Assembly (NCBI GenBank): GCA_009846005.1
Contig: VXYL01000068.1
Span: 194,626-258,625, forward strand
Direction: 5' to 3'
Length of the DNA: 64,000 nt
From: Gammaproteobacteria bacterium
Lineage (GTDB): Bacteria; Pseudomonadota; Gammaproteobacteria; Pseudomonadales; Azotimanducaceae
The translations under genes and the position numbers were made by a program. The first letter of the stretch is position 1. Each line of letters begins with the position of its first letter. Below the pieces are notes generated by a model that made no database searches, was not told the origin of the DNA, and was given only the letters and a program-made list of their open reading frames with translations. This document shows positions 49,307 through 57,587 of this stretch, in pieces.

Positions 49307-50479
49307 ATGTCCGAACCCAACAGGATGCCACGCGATTTGCCCCGTCTCGAGGCGGGGAGCGACAGCATCCATATCAACTGGCCCAATGGGCGGCAAAGTC
49401 GACATCTCTACTATTGGCTGCGCGAAAACTGCCATTGTTCGCATTGCACGCATCCCGATGCCTGGGAGCGGATGCTGGACTTCCTTGCCGTTCCGCTCAC
49501 CATCGCGCCGGCCTCGATTTCCTCCGACGAAGACGGCGTGCATATCCAGTGGCCGCCGCACGACGCCACCTGCCACGGCAGCCACTACAGTTGGACGTGG
49601 CTCGACTTGCACCGGGCCGAGGGTCCCGCCCGCTTGGACCGAAAACGCCGCGCACGGGCTTGGCCGACGAGCAAGCTGGACAAGGCGTCGCTGTCGGTGG
49701 ACTACGCCGAAGCCATGACCGGCGACGCGGGCTTGCTGCGGCTTCTTTCCCATGTCGACGACACGGGGATTGGCTTCGTCACCGGGATGCCCGTGGAGGA
49801 ACGCACGGTCATGGCGCTCGCCGAACGCATCGCCTTCATCGAGGAGTCGCACTTCGGCCGCTACTTCCGCGTCGAATCGAAGCCCAACGCCGAGAACCTC
49901 GCCTATACTCCGCGTGCGCTGCTCCCGCACAACGATCTCGGCAGCCGGCGGCACCCGCCGGGAATCCAGTTCCTTCACTGCCTCGTCAACGACGCGACCG
50001 GCGGCGAGAGCGTGCTGGTGGATTCCATCGCTTGTGCCGACGAACTACGCCGCGCCGACTGCGCTGCCTTCGAACTCCTGAGCAGGTGCCCGGTCACGTT
50101 CTCGTCGATCGCGGACGACTGGCACATCGTCAACCGGGCGACGGTGATCGACGTGGACGAGGACGGCGACATCCTAGGCACCCGCTGCCACCCGGCGTTG
50201 CTGGGTCCGGTCGACATCGAGCCTGAGCGGCAGATGGACTTCTACCGCGCCTTTCGCAAACTCCTCGAGATAGCGACCAGCCGGGAACTGCAGTTCCGGT
50301 TCCGGTTGGCCGCCGGCGAGTGCCAGGTATTCGACAACCACCGCATCATGCATGCCCGGAGTGCTTTCGACCCGGCGAGCGGCCACCGCCTTTTCGAGGG
50401 CTGCTACGTCTGTCGCGACGACTTCGTGAGCCGCCTGGAGGTGCTGCGACGGCGGGGGCGAGACTTCCGCGCCCGCTAG
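49307..50479 (+). CDS. Gamma-butyrobetaine hydroxylase-like Fe(II)/2-oxoglutarate dioxygenase
   Basis: This 390-residue enzyme has the N-terminal DUF971-type zinc domain (LRENCHCSHCTHPDAWER, with the Cys/His ligands) and a TauD/TfdA catalytic domain. The iron ligands are the H-x-D pair in LLPHNDLGSRRH and the distal His in FDNHRIMHAR; the following Arg should bind 2-oxoglutarate. This architecture matches gamma-butyrobetaine or trimethyllysine hydroxylases, so the reaction is likely a stereospecific hydroxylation in carnitine metabolism. No other carnitine genes are seen nearby. Its TAG stop lies within the CGCTAGCG of a following repeat cluster. Confidence 0.86.
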   Translation: MSEPNRMPRDLPRLEAGSDSIHINWPNGRQSRHLYYWLRENCHCSHCTHPDAWERMLDFLAVPLTIAPASISSDEDGVHIQWPPHDATCHGSHYSWTWLDLHRAEGPARLDRKRRARAWPTSKLDKASLSVDYAEAMTGDAGLLRLLSHVDDTGIGFVTGMPVEERTVMALAERIAFIEESHFGRYFRVESKPNAENLAYTPRALLPHNDLGSRRHPPGIQFLHCLVNDATGGESVLVDSIACADELRRADCAAFELLSRCPVTFSSIADDWHIVNRATVIDVDEDGDILGTRCHPALLGPVDIEPERQMDFYRAFRKLLEIATSRELQFRFRLAAGECQVFDNHRIMHARSAFDPASGHRLFEGCYVCRDDFVSRLEVLRRRGRDFRAR

Positions 50480-50620
50480 CGTTCTTGACGGGCGCCTGTC
50501 TGCACATTGAACCAAGTTTCATGCAAGGCGCTGCGAATCGCTCTTGGACGGCTCGCGCAATCGCGAGACGCGCTAGCGTTCTTGAGGCCGCGCCCTCTGC
50601 ACGGTTGAGCAAGGATACTC
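50474..50620. repeat. Repeat patchwork with duplicated CGCTAGCGTTCTTGA units and the 49-base hairpin copy B
   Basis: Two imperfect copies of a unit beginning CGCTAGCGTTCTTGA and continuing to CTGCAC and TTGA-CAAG lie at 50474-50516 and 50571-50613. Between them is the 49-base hairpin element (50528-50576), which matches 27573-27621 at 43 of 49 positions. The first unit supplies the stop codon of the preceding dioxygenase gene. The gap 50480-50780 contains no gene. Confidence 0.65.
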
Positions 50621-50647
50621 ACGAGGCGCCCGCGGGCGACGAAGGCC

Positions 50648-50755
50648 CCGTAGGGGCGAGGCTATCGCGCCCGTAGGGCGCGCCCTCGCCCGCGTTCGCG
50701 ACACAAAAAGCCTCGGTTCGAACGGGGCGGGACGGGACAAGCCCGTCCCCTACGG
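50648..50755. repeat. GTAGGGG-type palindromic repeat, copy 7
   Basis: It runs from CCGTAGGGGCGAGG to CCCGTCCCCTACGG, with internal pairs around CGCGCCCGTAGGGCGCG. A short CGGACGGCTCGCGAGACGCG stretch that abuts its right end resembles part of the 49-base hairpin repeat. It lies in the gap between the dioxygenase gene and the last paralogue of the array. Confidence 0.75.
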
Positions 50756-50780
50756 ACGGCTCGCGAGACGCGCTGAGGGG

Positions 50781-51631
50781 TCAATCGAGCGGTACCCAGC
50801 GGATCGCGTCCGCGATCACCATCTCGCCGTCGGTGCGGTTCGACACTTCGAGACGGACGTTGGTCGAGACGAATTCGAACTCGTCGATCTTGTTCCAGCC
50901 GACCTCCGCCGAGGTCCCGTCGTAGGCGATCTCCACTTCCAGATCGTCGGCGACCACGGTCATCGCCAGCGTGCCGAGGGCACCGTACGATGGACCCCAA
51001 AGGGCGAGCCCGTGCCGGTCGGGCACGTGGTAGTCCAGTCGCCATCGACCCGGTTCCGGCAGTTCGGCGGCGAAGATGGCGACGGCGGAACCGTCACCCG
51101 GGATGGAACCAGCCACGGTATGCCGGTACTTGCCCCAGCCCGTGGCGATGGCGGCCCGGCCCCACTCCCCGGCGCGCTGGGTGGCCATCGGCAATCCCTG
51201 GTCGTATTCGCGCTGCCGACCCAGCCCGATTAGCGCCGCCCCGATCCGGCGACCGGTGTCGTCGGCACGGTCCTCCACCGAGAACCCGGCATCGAGATCG
51301 TCGATCACGATACCCTCGGAAGCGGGGGTCCATGCGCTTGGCTGCGAGCCGACAAGCGGTTCTCTGGGAGAATCCTCGGACGGTTCGATTCGGTCGAATT
51401 CTATTCGCACAGGCAGTCTGTTCAACGCCAGGTAGGGTTCCAACCAAAGTCGGTCCGGGGGACGGGGCGTGACGATGCCCACTTCCACCGCTGCGTTGCC
51501 CGGAATGCGTATCGGATCGCTGGGCACCTGCCGGAAAAACTGATGATGGCTCACGCGAACGAGCCCTGGAACCGGCTCGCCGTTGCGGACGTGAAAACGG
51601 GTCTCGTAGCGCGGTCGACCTCCCCATCGTC
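50781..51631 (-). pseudogene. C-terminal, frameshifted part of array copy 4 (golvesin-like domain)
   Basis: This frame is displaced by one base from the frame at 51551-54193 and continues its homology: RPRYETRFHVRNGEPVPGLV, then YDQGLPMATQRAGEW, WGKYRHTVAGSIPGDGS and the golvesin/Xly-type end DGEMVIADAIRWVPLD. The paralogues carry these parts in one continuous frame. The switch point lies at a run of four Cs (plus strand 51622-51625), where one extra base would restore the frame. It could be a real frameshift, a sequence error or programmed slippage. On its own it lacks a clear start codon, so it is probably not a separate gene. Confidence 0.75.
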
Positions 51632-54193
51632 GGCTATGCGGACCACCCGGGCACGGGAGACCATGAACCCCGGCAGCGCGGTTTCGTTCAGCCAGTCGCC
51701 GATCAGACCCCCTAGATCGACGCCGACCGCGGATGCCGCCGCGTTGAAGTCCCGGGCGTCGAAAGTTCCGCCTGCATGGCGACGGCGCAACTCCGCGAGG
51801 AAGGCAGCCGATCGGCTTCTCCCCATTCCCTCGAAGAGCGACAGCACCGCAGCCCGGGCACGCAATCCGAAGGCGCGGATCGCCCGGCTTGGATTGCTCT
51901 CGAGGTCCAACTCGACAAGGGAGGTACTGGCGGCTCGTTCCCACATCGACGGCACCACGTACTGGTCCGTGACGAACCCTCGCCGGGTCTCGCGCTGGAA
52001 CTGGTTCCGCAAGCCGCGAACCATCTGCGTGACCGTCGAACCGAAGCTCGCATCGGCACTGAAATCATGCGCGGTGTAGATCGTTGGGTTGATGACCCGC
52101 GAACTCGTCGTGTTGAAGATTTCGATGCCAAGTCCCTCGCAGACGTAGTCGAGCGCCTGCGCACCCGGACCATCGGCCGTGGTCTGGAGACCCACTAGGT
52201 TTCGCGCCAAGGCGCGGGAGGCGCTGCCGGGATCGATGAACGTCCTGAACAGGGTCTCGAGCCGCTGGACCTTGAATGCCTCGGTGCCGCCGGGGATTCC
52301 CGTCGGGAGGGAGTCGAATCGCCCTAGGTCGGAATAGGGGAAGCCGTGTTCTCGGAGCAGCAGCATGCCGGGTAACGCCATGGCGGTGTCAAGGCGCGAA
52401 CCCCCGCCGTAGGTTCGAAGATAGGTGGGTATTTCGACGACGCTGAAGCCGTCGTAGGGATAGGGGATACCCATCTCGACCGCCTCCTCGAAGATCCTCT
52501 CAAGCCGCGATTCGATGCGATCGGCGACGTCCGCGAAGTGGCGAAGTCCGCGCTGATGGTCGGGATGGCGCAGCAGTTCGAGTTCCACGCCCGCGACGGC
52601 TATCGCATGGCGTTCGAAGCGCGACGCGAAGAGTCCGACTTCGGACACCGGCGTGGCCGGACGGAACCGATAGCTGCCATCGTCCTGACGGTGACGCCGG
52701 CCGGGGCCGGCGACCAGCCACCCGTCCGGCACCGTGACCGTGAGATCCACCGTCGGAAAGTGTCCTCGGGGAACCCCGTCGATACTCGGCCCGGGAACCG
52801 GTAGCCAGCGCAGCCCGGGCATGAGCGCCACGTAGCGTTTCCCGAAGATGCCGCCCGCGGTACCGAGCCAGAGGATTCCATTGCGGCTCGACTCGCGCCG
52901 CCAGTCGACGGCGCTGTCCAAGTAGGCGAAGTTCGCCTGGGGGATGCCGGATGCGACCAGGGCGAGCGTGGTTTTGGAGTCCTTCGTCAGGCCTTGGAGC
53001 GGTTCGACGACCAACAGGCCATTGCTATGCGTGAATGGCACTTCGGCGTTGCCGAGACGCACCTCCGCGACGGCAAGGCCCGGATTGAAGCTGAACACGA
53101 GCGCGGTCGGATCTGCCGGCGCCAAGAGCCGCATCTCGATGTCGAGTTCAAGAGTCGTCCCGGGGTCGATCACCACGTCGCCACGGATGTGCTCGACGCC
53201 AGGCCAGACCACCGATGGGATGTTCTCGTGGGAGGCGAGCCAACCCTCGCGGACCCGGATGTCCTCGACACACCGGAGCACCACGACCCCCATGCCGACG
53301 GCGCCCAACGTCGCCAATAGGGTGCCAAACAGCAAGCGCTTGCCGGACGAGCGACCGTCCGACCGCTCGTGCAGGGCTGCCGCCCAGACCACGAGCGCCC
53401 CGGCGACCAGCAATAGAGAACCGCGCTGCAGATAGTTCTCGGCAGCGGCGAACCGCGGCGCCAGGTCCGATGCCAGGTTGTCGTGGATGTGAATCAGTGA
53501 AACGGTCGGCAGAAGATACGCCGGGGTGAGCGCGAAGCTCCACATGTGCAGACCGAGCAGGGCCAGGGCGGCGACGGCGATGGTCAGCCGTTTGCGCAGT
53601 CCGACTGCGAGGAAGCCAACGATGGCACTCCACAGGATCAATGCCGGAATCGCGTCGACGAAGAAAAAGGTGAAGGTCGCCACCGGTTCGAGGGGATCGA
53701 CCGGCCAGCCCAGTTCGCGCCCGACGGTGCCGACCGTCTGAATGAGCAGTATCGCGCCGCCGAGGGCCATGGCCACCACGAGCACGATGGCGGCAAGGCG
53801 TCCGCCGATGACCGGGAGGTTCGAGACTGCGCGGGAGTCGAAGACCTCGCTGATGCGTTCCCGTTCGTCTCGGCTGCGCAGATCGAACGCCAGGAACACG
53901 ATGGCGGCCATGAAGAACCACAGCACGTAGCTTTTGAAATAGGCCGTTGCGAATCGGGGCAGGAGGTCGCCGGCGGACAGGAACCCGACCGACACCGAAC
54001 TGTGCAGGTAGGAGTAGTAACCGTAGGCGGTACCCATGACACCGAAGCCGATGCCGATGAACACCCACGTCCGTGCCAGCTGCCGCACCGACCTCAGTTC
54101 GGCGGCGGCGACCGCGAGCCAGTCGTTCAGGCTGCGCCGGAGTCCGGAATCAGCGACCGCCAGACGCATCGGGGGCAGTCGTGTCCGTGCCAT
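51551..54193 (-). CDS. Array copy 4: ABC-2-permease/M1-like fusion, truncated by frameshift
   Basis: This 880-residue frame has the permease part (TWVFIGIGFGVMGTAYGYYSY and the FFVDAIPALILWSAIVGFLA segment) and then the M1-like domain with GIPYPYDGFSVVEIPTYLRT. The usual HExxH region instead reads ALARNLVGLQTTADGPGAQA. Its last residues (RATRPVFTSATASRFQGSFA) differ from the paralogues because of the frame switch near 51625. The restored protein would be about 1,135 residues. Its start lies within the last 44 bases of copy 3, though an internal ATG at 54169 is possible. Transporter-like membrane location is inferred. Confidence 0.8.
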   Translation of the reverse strand: MARTRLPPMRLAVADSGLRRSLNDWLAVAAAELRSVRQLARTWVFIGIGFGVMGTAYGYYSYLHSSVSVGFLSAGDLLPRFATAYFKSYVLWFFMAAIVFLAFDLRSRDERERISEVFDSRAVSNLPVIGGRLAAIVLVVAMALGGAILLIQTVGTVGRELGWPVDPLEPVATFTFFFVDAIPALILWSAIVGFLAVGLRKRLTIAVAALALLGLHMWSFALTPAYLLPTVSLIHIHDNLASDLAPRFAAAENYLQRGSLLLVAGALVVWAAALHERSDGRSSGKRLLFGTLLATLGAVGMGVVVLRCVEDIRVREGWLASHENIPSVVWPGVEHIRGDVVIDPGTTLELDIEMRLLAPADPTALVFSFNPGLAVAEVRLGNAEVPFTHSNGLLVVEPLQGLTKDSKTTLALVASGIPQANFAYLDSAVDWRRESSRNGILWLGTAGGIFGKRYVALMPGLRWLPVPGPSIDGVPRGHFPTVDLTVTVPDGWLVAGPGRRHRQDDGSYRFRPATPVSEVGLFASRFERHAIAVAGVELELLRHPDHQRGLRHFADVADRIESRLERIFEEAVEMGIPYPYDGFSVVEIPTYLRTYGGGSRLDTAMALPGMLLLREHGFPYSDLGRFDSLPTGIPGGTEAFKVQRLETLFRTFIDPGSASRALARNLVGLQTTADGPGAQALDYVCEGLGIEIFNTTSSRVINPTIYTAHDFSADASFGSTVTQMVRGLRNQFQRETRRGFVTDQYVVPSMWERAASTSLVELDLESNPSRAIRAFGLRARAAVLSLFEGMGRSRSAAFLAELRRRHAGGTFDARDFNAAASAVGVDLGGLIGDWLNETALPGFMVSRARVVRIADDGEVDRATRPVFTSATASRFQGSFA

Positions 54194-57100
54194 CCAGCGG
54201 TACCCAGCGGATCGCGTCGGCGATCACCATCCCGCCGTCGGTCTGGCTGGAGATTTCGAGCCGTACCTGCGTGGTGGTGAACTCAAACTCGGCGACCTTG
54301 TTCCAGCCGGTCCTTGCAACCGCGCCGTCGAACGGTAGCGGTGTCGTCTTGCCGTCGGCGAGCAGTTTCATGTTGAAGGTGCCGAGAACCGCATAGGATC
54401 GGCTTCCCGGAGGCCATCCCCACCCTGGCGGTTGGGGATCGGGCAGGTAGAAATCCAGCCGCCAACGGCCCGAGGCGGGAAGATCCGCCGTGAACAGGGC
54501 CACTTGGCTGCCGTCGCCAGCCGGGGCCCCCGCCGCCGTATGCCGGTACCTGCCCCAACTGGTCGGATAGGAGACGCGGTACCACTCACCGGGCGTAGTG
54601 GAATGGCCTGGCAATCCCTGGTCGAGGTCCGCAGTGTTTCCGCCGAACGTCTGCCGGGACCCGTCCGCGACCGGGTGCTGCCCGCCACGGCGTTCGACCG
54701 CGAATCCGGAGTCAAGATCGTCGACGACAACACCCTCGACGGGCGGCAGCCAGACGCTCGGCCGCGCACCGGTCAGCGGCCTCGGAACCTGTGGGCTCGT
54801 TTCGTTGACGATGTCGATCCAGACCATGGCGCGGTTCAGCGCGAGGTATGGTTCCAGCCAAAGTTGGGCTGGTGCCGCGTCGGTGACCATCCCGAGTTCC
54901 ATGGTCGTGTTGCCCGGTATCTGGATGGGGTCGGTCACCGTGGCTGGATAGTCGCCCGTTGAAAGGCGCACAAGGCCGGGAACCCCTTCGCCGTTGTGGA
55001 CATGGACGAGCGTCTGGAAGCGCACGTTTCCTTCGCCGTCGGCGATCTCGGAAACTCGCGCGTGGGACGTCACGAATCCGGGCAGTGCGACCTCGCTGAT
55101 CCAGTCCCCGAGCAACGCCCCAAGGTCGATTCCGGCCTGGGCTGCGGCGTCGTCGAAGTCATCTGCGTCGAATGCCGCACCGGTGTGCCGGTTGCGTAGC
55201 GCCGCCAGGAATCTCGCCGTCGACTGGCGCCCAACGCTGTCGCCGATGGACCGAAACGCGGCCTCGACGCGCAACGAGCGTGCCTCGACGGCGGTCGCGG
55301 GTTCACGTCGCATATCGAGATCCGCAAGCGACGCCCCGAGCAGACGTTCCCACGTGTTGGGGCGGCCGGGGAAGGGCAAGGTCGAACCGAATCCCGGGAG
55401 ATAGGTTGGGGTCGATGCCGACAGAAAGCGAACCATGGGCATGAGGCGGATCCCGATGTCGTCTTCGACGTCGAACCAATACACGCTGTAGGCGCGCGAG
55501 AACGGGATGCTGTCGTCGTCTAGCAATGATGCGGCAAGTTCCTCGACGATCTCGTCGAGGGCACTGGCCCCGGGGCCCATGGCGTGGGTCAGGAACGTGG
55601 TGAGATTGCGGCCCAGGCTCTCGGCCGCGTTGGCACCTGGGTTCGGCGTGTGGAACCAGCCCTGGAGGATTTCCCACTTCAGTTGCGCCAAGGAGTCGGG
55701 ATCGCTGGGGAAGGCTGGGTTGTCGTCGAGCCTGAAGTTCGCGTACGGGAAGCCGTGCTCTCTCAGCAGCAGCACGCCCGGCAACTCCATCACCGAGTCG
55801 AGCGCCCGTCCCCCGCCGTACTCGCGCAGGTGGGACGGGACCTCGACAAGACTGAAACCGTCGTAGGGGTAGGGAATGCCAAGCTCCTCCGCCTCCCGGA
55901 GCAACTCCGTCAGCCGCGATTCGAGCTGTTCCCGGGTCTCCGTCAGGGTGGCCACGCTGTCCAAATGGTCGGGGTGGAACAGGAGTTCGAGATCGAGGCC
56001 GGCAATCCGGATTGCACGTCGTTCGAAATGTCCTGCGATGAACGCGATCTCCGGCACAGGCGGCCCGGGACGAAATCGAAAGCGGGCTTCCCCAACGGCT
56101 TCTCGACGGCCGGGTCCCGCGACCAGCCAGCCCTCGGGCACGGCCACGGCCAGGTCGATGGTCGGCAGGTTGCCGCGCGATCCTCCATCGAGATTGGGAC
56201 CGGGCACCGGCAGCCAGCGCAGTGCCGGCATGAGTGCGACGTAGCGCGAGGCGAAAACGCCCGCCGACGTGCCGAGCCGCAGGATCTGGTTGCGCACCGT
56301 CTTGACGCGCCAGTCGATGGTGCTGTCGAGGTAGGCGAAATCGGCATCGGGCAACCCTTCGGCCTGCACCGCCAAGGTCACCGGCGATCCTGCGGCGAGT
56401 GGCTCGGGCAGTTCGACGTTCAGCAGCCCGAGTTCGTGGGCATACGGCGTTGCCTCGTTGTCCACCCGCAATGCCTCGACTTTGAGCCCGGGGTTGAAGC
56501 TGAAGACGAGAGCGGGCAGGTCGATGTGGGGCGGTGCGGTGAGTTGCATTTCGAGGTCGAGACCGAGCTCCCGACCGGGATTGATGTGCACAACGCCGCT
56601 GACGTGCCGCACTAGCGGGATCGGGGAGTTCCGCATTTGTTCGTGAGCCGCCAGCCAGGTGGCTCGCAAGTCGAGGTCGTCGATGCACCGTAGCGCCACG
56701 GTGCCGATGCCGCCGAACCCGAGGACGACCAACAACGCGCCGAATAGCCCTCGAGTCGTTCGGGAAACGCCGTCGGGACGCCCATGCAATGCCGCCGTCC
56801 ATACCAGTAACCCGCCGCCAACCAGGATCAGCGAACCCCGGTGCAGATACGTTTGCGCGTCCGCGAACCGGGGCGCCAGGTCCGATGCCCAGTTGTCGTG
56901 GATGTGGAGTAGCGAGACGGCTGGCAACAGGTACACGGGAACGTGCGCCTCCGCCCACATGTGCAAGCCGAGCATTGCCAATGCGACGATGGCGACGACG
57001 AGCCGGTTGCCAAGGACGGCAACGAGCAGCAGTACCATGGCGCACCACGCCACCAAGGCCGGAATAGCATCCACAAGAAGGAAGGTGAGCATCGCCACGG

Positions 57101-57578
57101 GTTCGATGGGGTAGACGGCCCACCCGATTGCACCGCCGACGGTGGCGGCGACCTGGAGCAGGACCGACACGGCGAAGAGCGCCGCCAGGGTCGCCACCGC
57201 CACGCCGCAAAGCCGCCCGGCGAACAGGCCCAGATTCGACACCGGGCGCGAATCTAAGGCTTCGCGAATTCCGCTCTGCTCGTCCCGGTGACGGGTGTCG
57301 AACGCCAGGGATACAACGGCGGCCATGAACAACCAGAGCACGTAGTTGTTGATGTCGGCCCACGCAAACCGGGGCAGCAATTCGATCCGAGAGACGGACC
57401 CCGGGAAGCTGTGGTGGGAGTACGAGTGGAAGTAGAACGCCGATCCCACCAAGCCGGCGGCAAGCGCCACGATCACCCAGGTTCGAGCAAGGCGTCGGAT
57501 GGTTCGGAGTTCGGCCGACGCGATGGCGAGCCATTCGTTCAGACTTTGCCTTCGACCCAATTCGACGACGGACAACAT
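54150..57578 (-). CDS. Array copy 3: ABC-2-type permease / M1-aminopeptidase-like / golvesin-like fusion
   Basis: This 1,142-residue protein has about seven membrane helices in the first 300 residues (RTWVIVALAAGLVGSAFYFH, YVLWLFMAAVVSLAFD and LLVDAIPALVAWCAMVLLLV). An M1-like periplasmic part follows, with GIPYPYDGFSLVEVPSHLRE. The place where M1 enzymes have HExxH reads SLGRNLTTFLTHAMGPGASA. The C-terminus is a golvesin-like domain (WGRYRHTAAGAPAGDGS and MVIADAIRWVPLDG) with a unique 16-residue tail. The gene starts 9 bases after copy 2 and overlaps copy 4. An export or envelope function is inferred. A substrate is not predictable. Confidence 0.85.
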   Translation of the reverse strand: MLSVVELGRRQSLNEWLAIASAELRTIRRLARTWVIVALAAGLVGSAFYFHSYSHHSFPGSVSRIELLPRFAWADINNYVLWLFMAAVVSLAFDTRHRDEQSGIREALDSRPVSNLGLFAGRLCGVAVATLAALFAVSVLLQVAATVGGAIGWAVYPIEPVAMLTFLLVDAIPALVAWCAMVLLLVAVLGNRLVVAIVALAMLGLHMWAEAHVPVYLLPAVSLLHIHDNWASDLAPRFADAQTYLHRGSLILVGGGLLVWTAALHGRPDGVSRTTRGLFGALLVVLGFGGIGTVALRCIDDLDLRATWLAAHEQMRNSPIPLVRHVSGVVHINPGRELGLDLEMQLTAPPHIDLPALVFSFNPGLKVEALRVDNEATPYAHELGLLNVELPEPLAAGSPVTLAVQAEGLPDADFAYLDSTIDWRVKTVRNQILRLGTSAGVFASRYVALMPALRWLPVPGPNLDGGSRGNLPTIDLAVAVPEGWLVAGPGRREAVGEARFRFRPGPPVPEIAFIAGHFERRAIRIAGLDLELLFHPDHLDSVATLTETREQLESRLTELLREAEELGIPYPYDGFSLVEVPSHLREYGGGRALDSVMELPGVLLLREHGFPYANFRLDDNPAFPSDPDSLAQLKWEILQGWFHTPNPGANAAESLGRNLTTFLTHAMGPGASALDEIVEELAASLLDDDSIPFSRAYSVYWFDVEDDIGIRLMPMVRFLSASTPTYLPGFGSTLPFPGRPNTWERLLGASLADLDMRREPATAVEARSLRVEAAFRSIGDSVGRQSTARFLAALRNRHTGAAFDADDFDDAAAQAGIDLGALLGDWISEVALPGFVTSHARVSEIADGEGNVRFQTLVHVHNGEGVPGLVRLSTGDYPATVTDPIQIPGNTTMELGMVTDAAPAQLWLEPYLALNRAMVWIDIVNETSPQVPRPLTGARPSVWLPPVEGVVVDDLDSGFAVERRGGQHPVADGSRQTFGGNTADLDQGLPGHSTTPGEWYRVSYPTSWGRYRHTAAGAPAGDGSQVALFTADLPASGRWRLDFYLPDPQPPGWGWPPGSRSYAVLGTFNMKLLADGKTTPLPFDGAVARTGWNKVAEFEFTTTQVRLEISSQTDGGMVIADAIRWVPLDGTDTTAPDASGGR

Positions 57579-57587
57579 CTGAACCGG

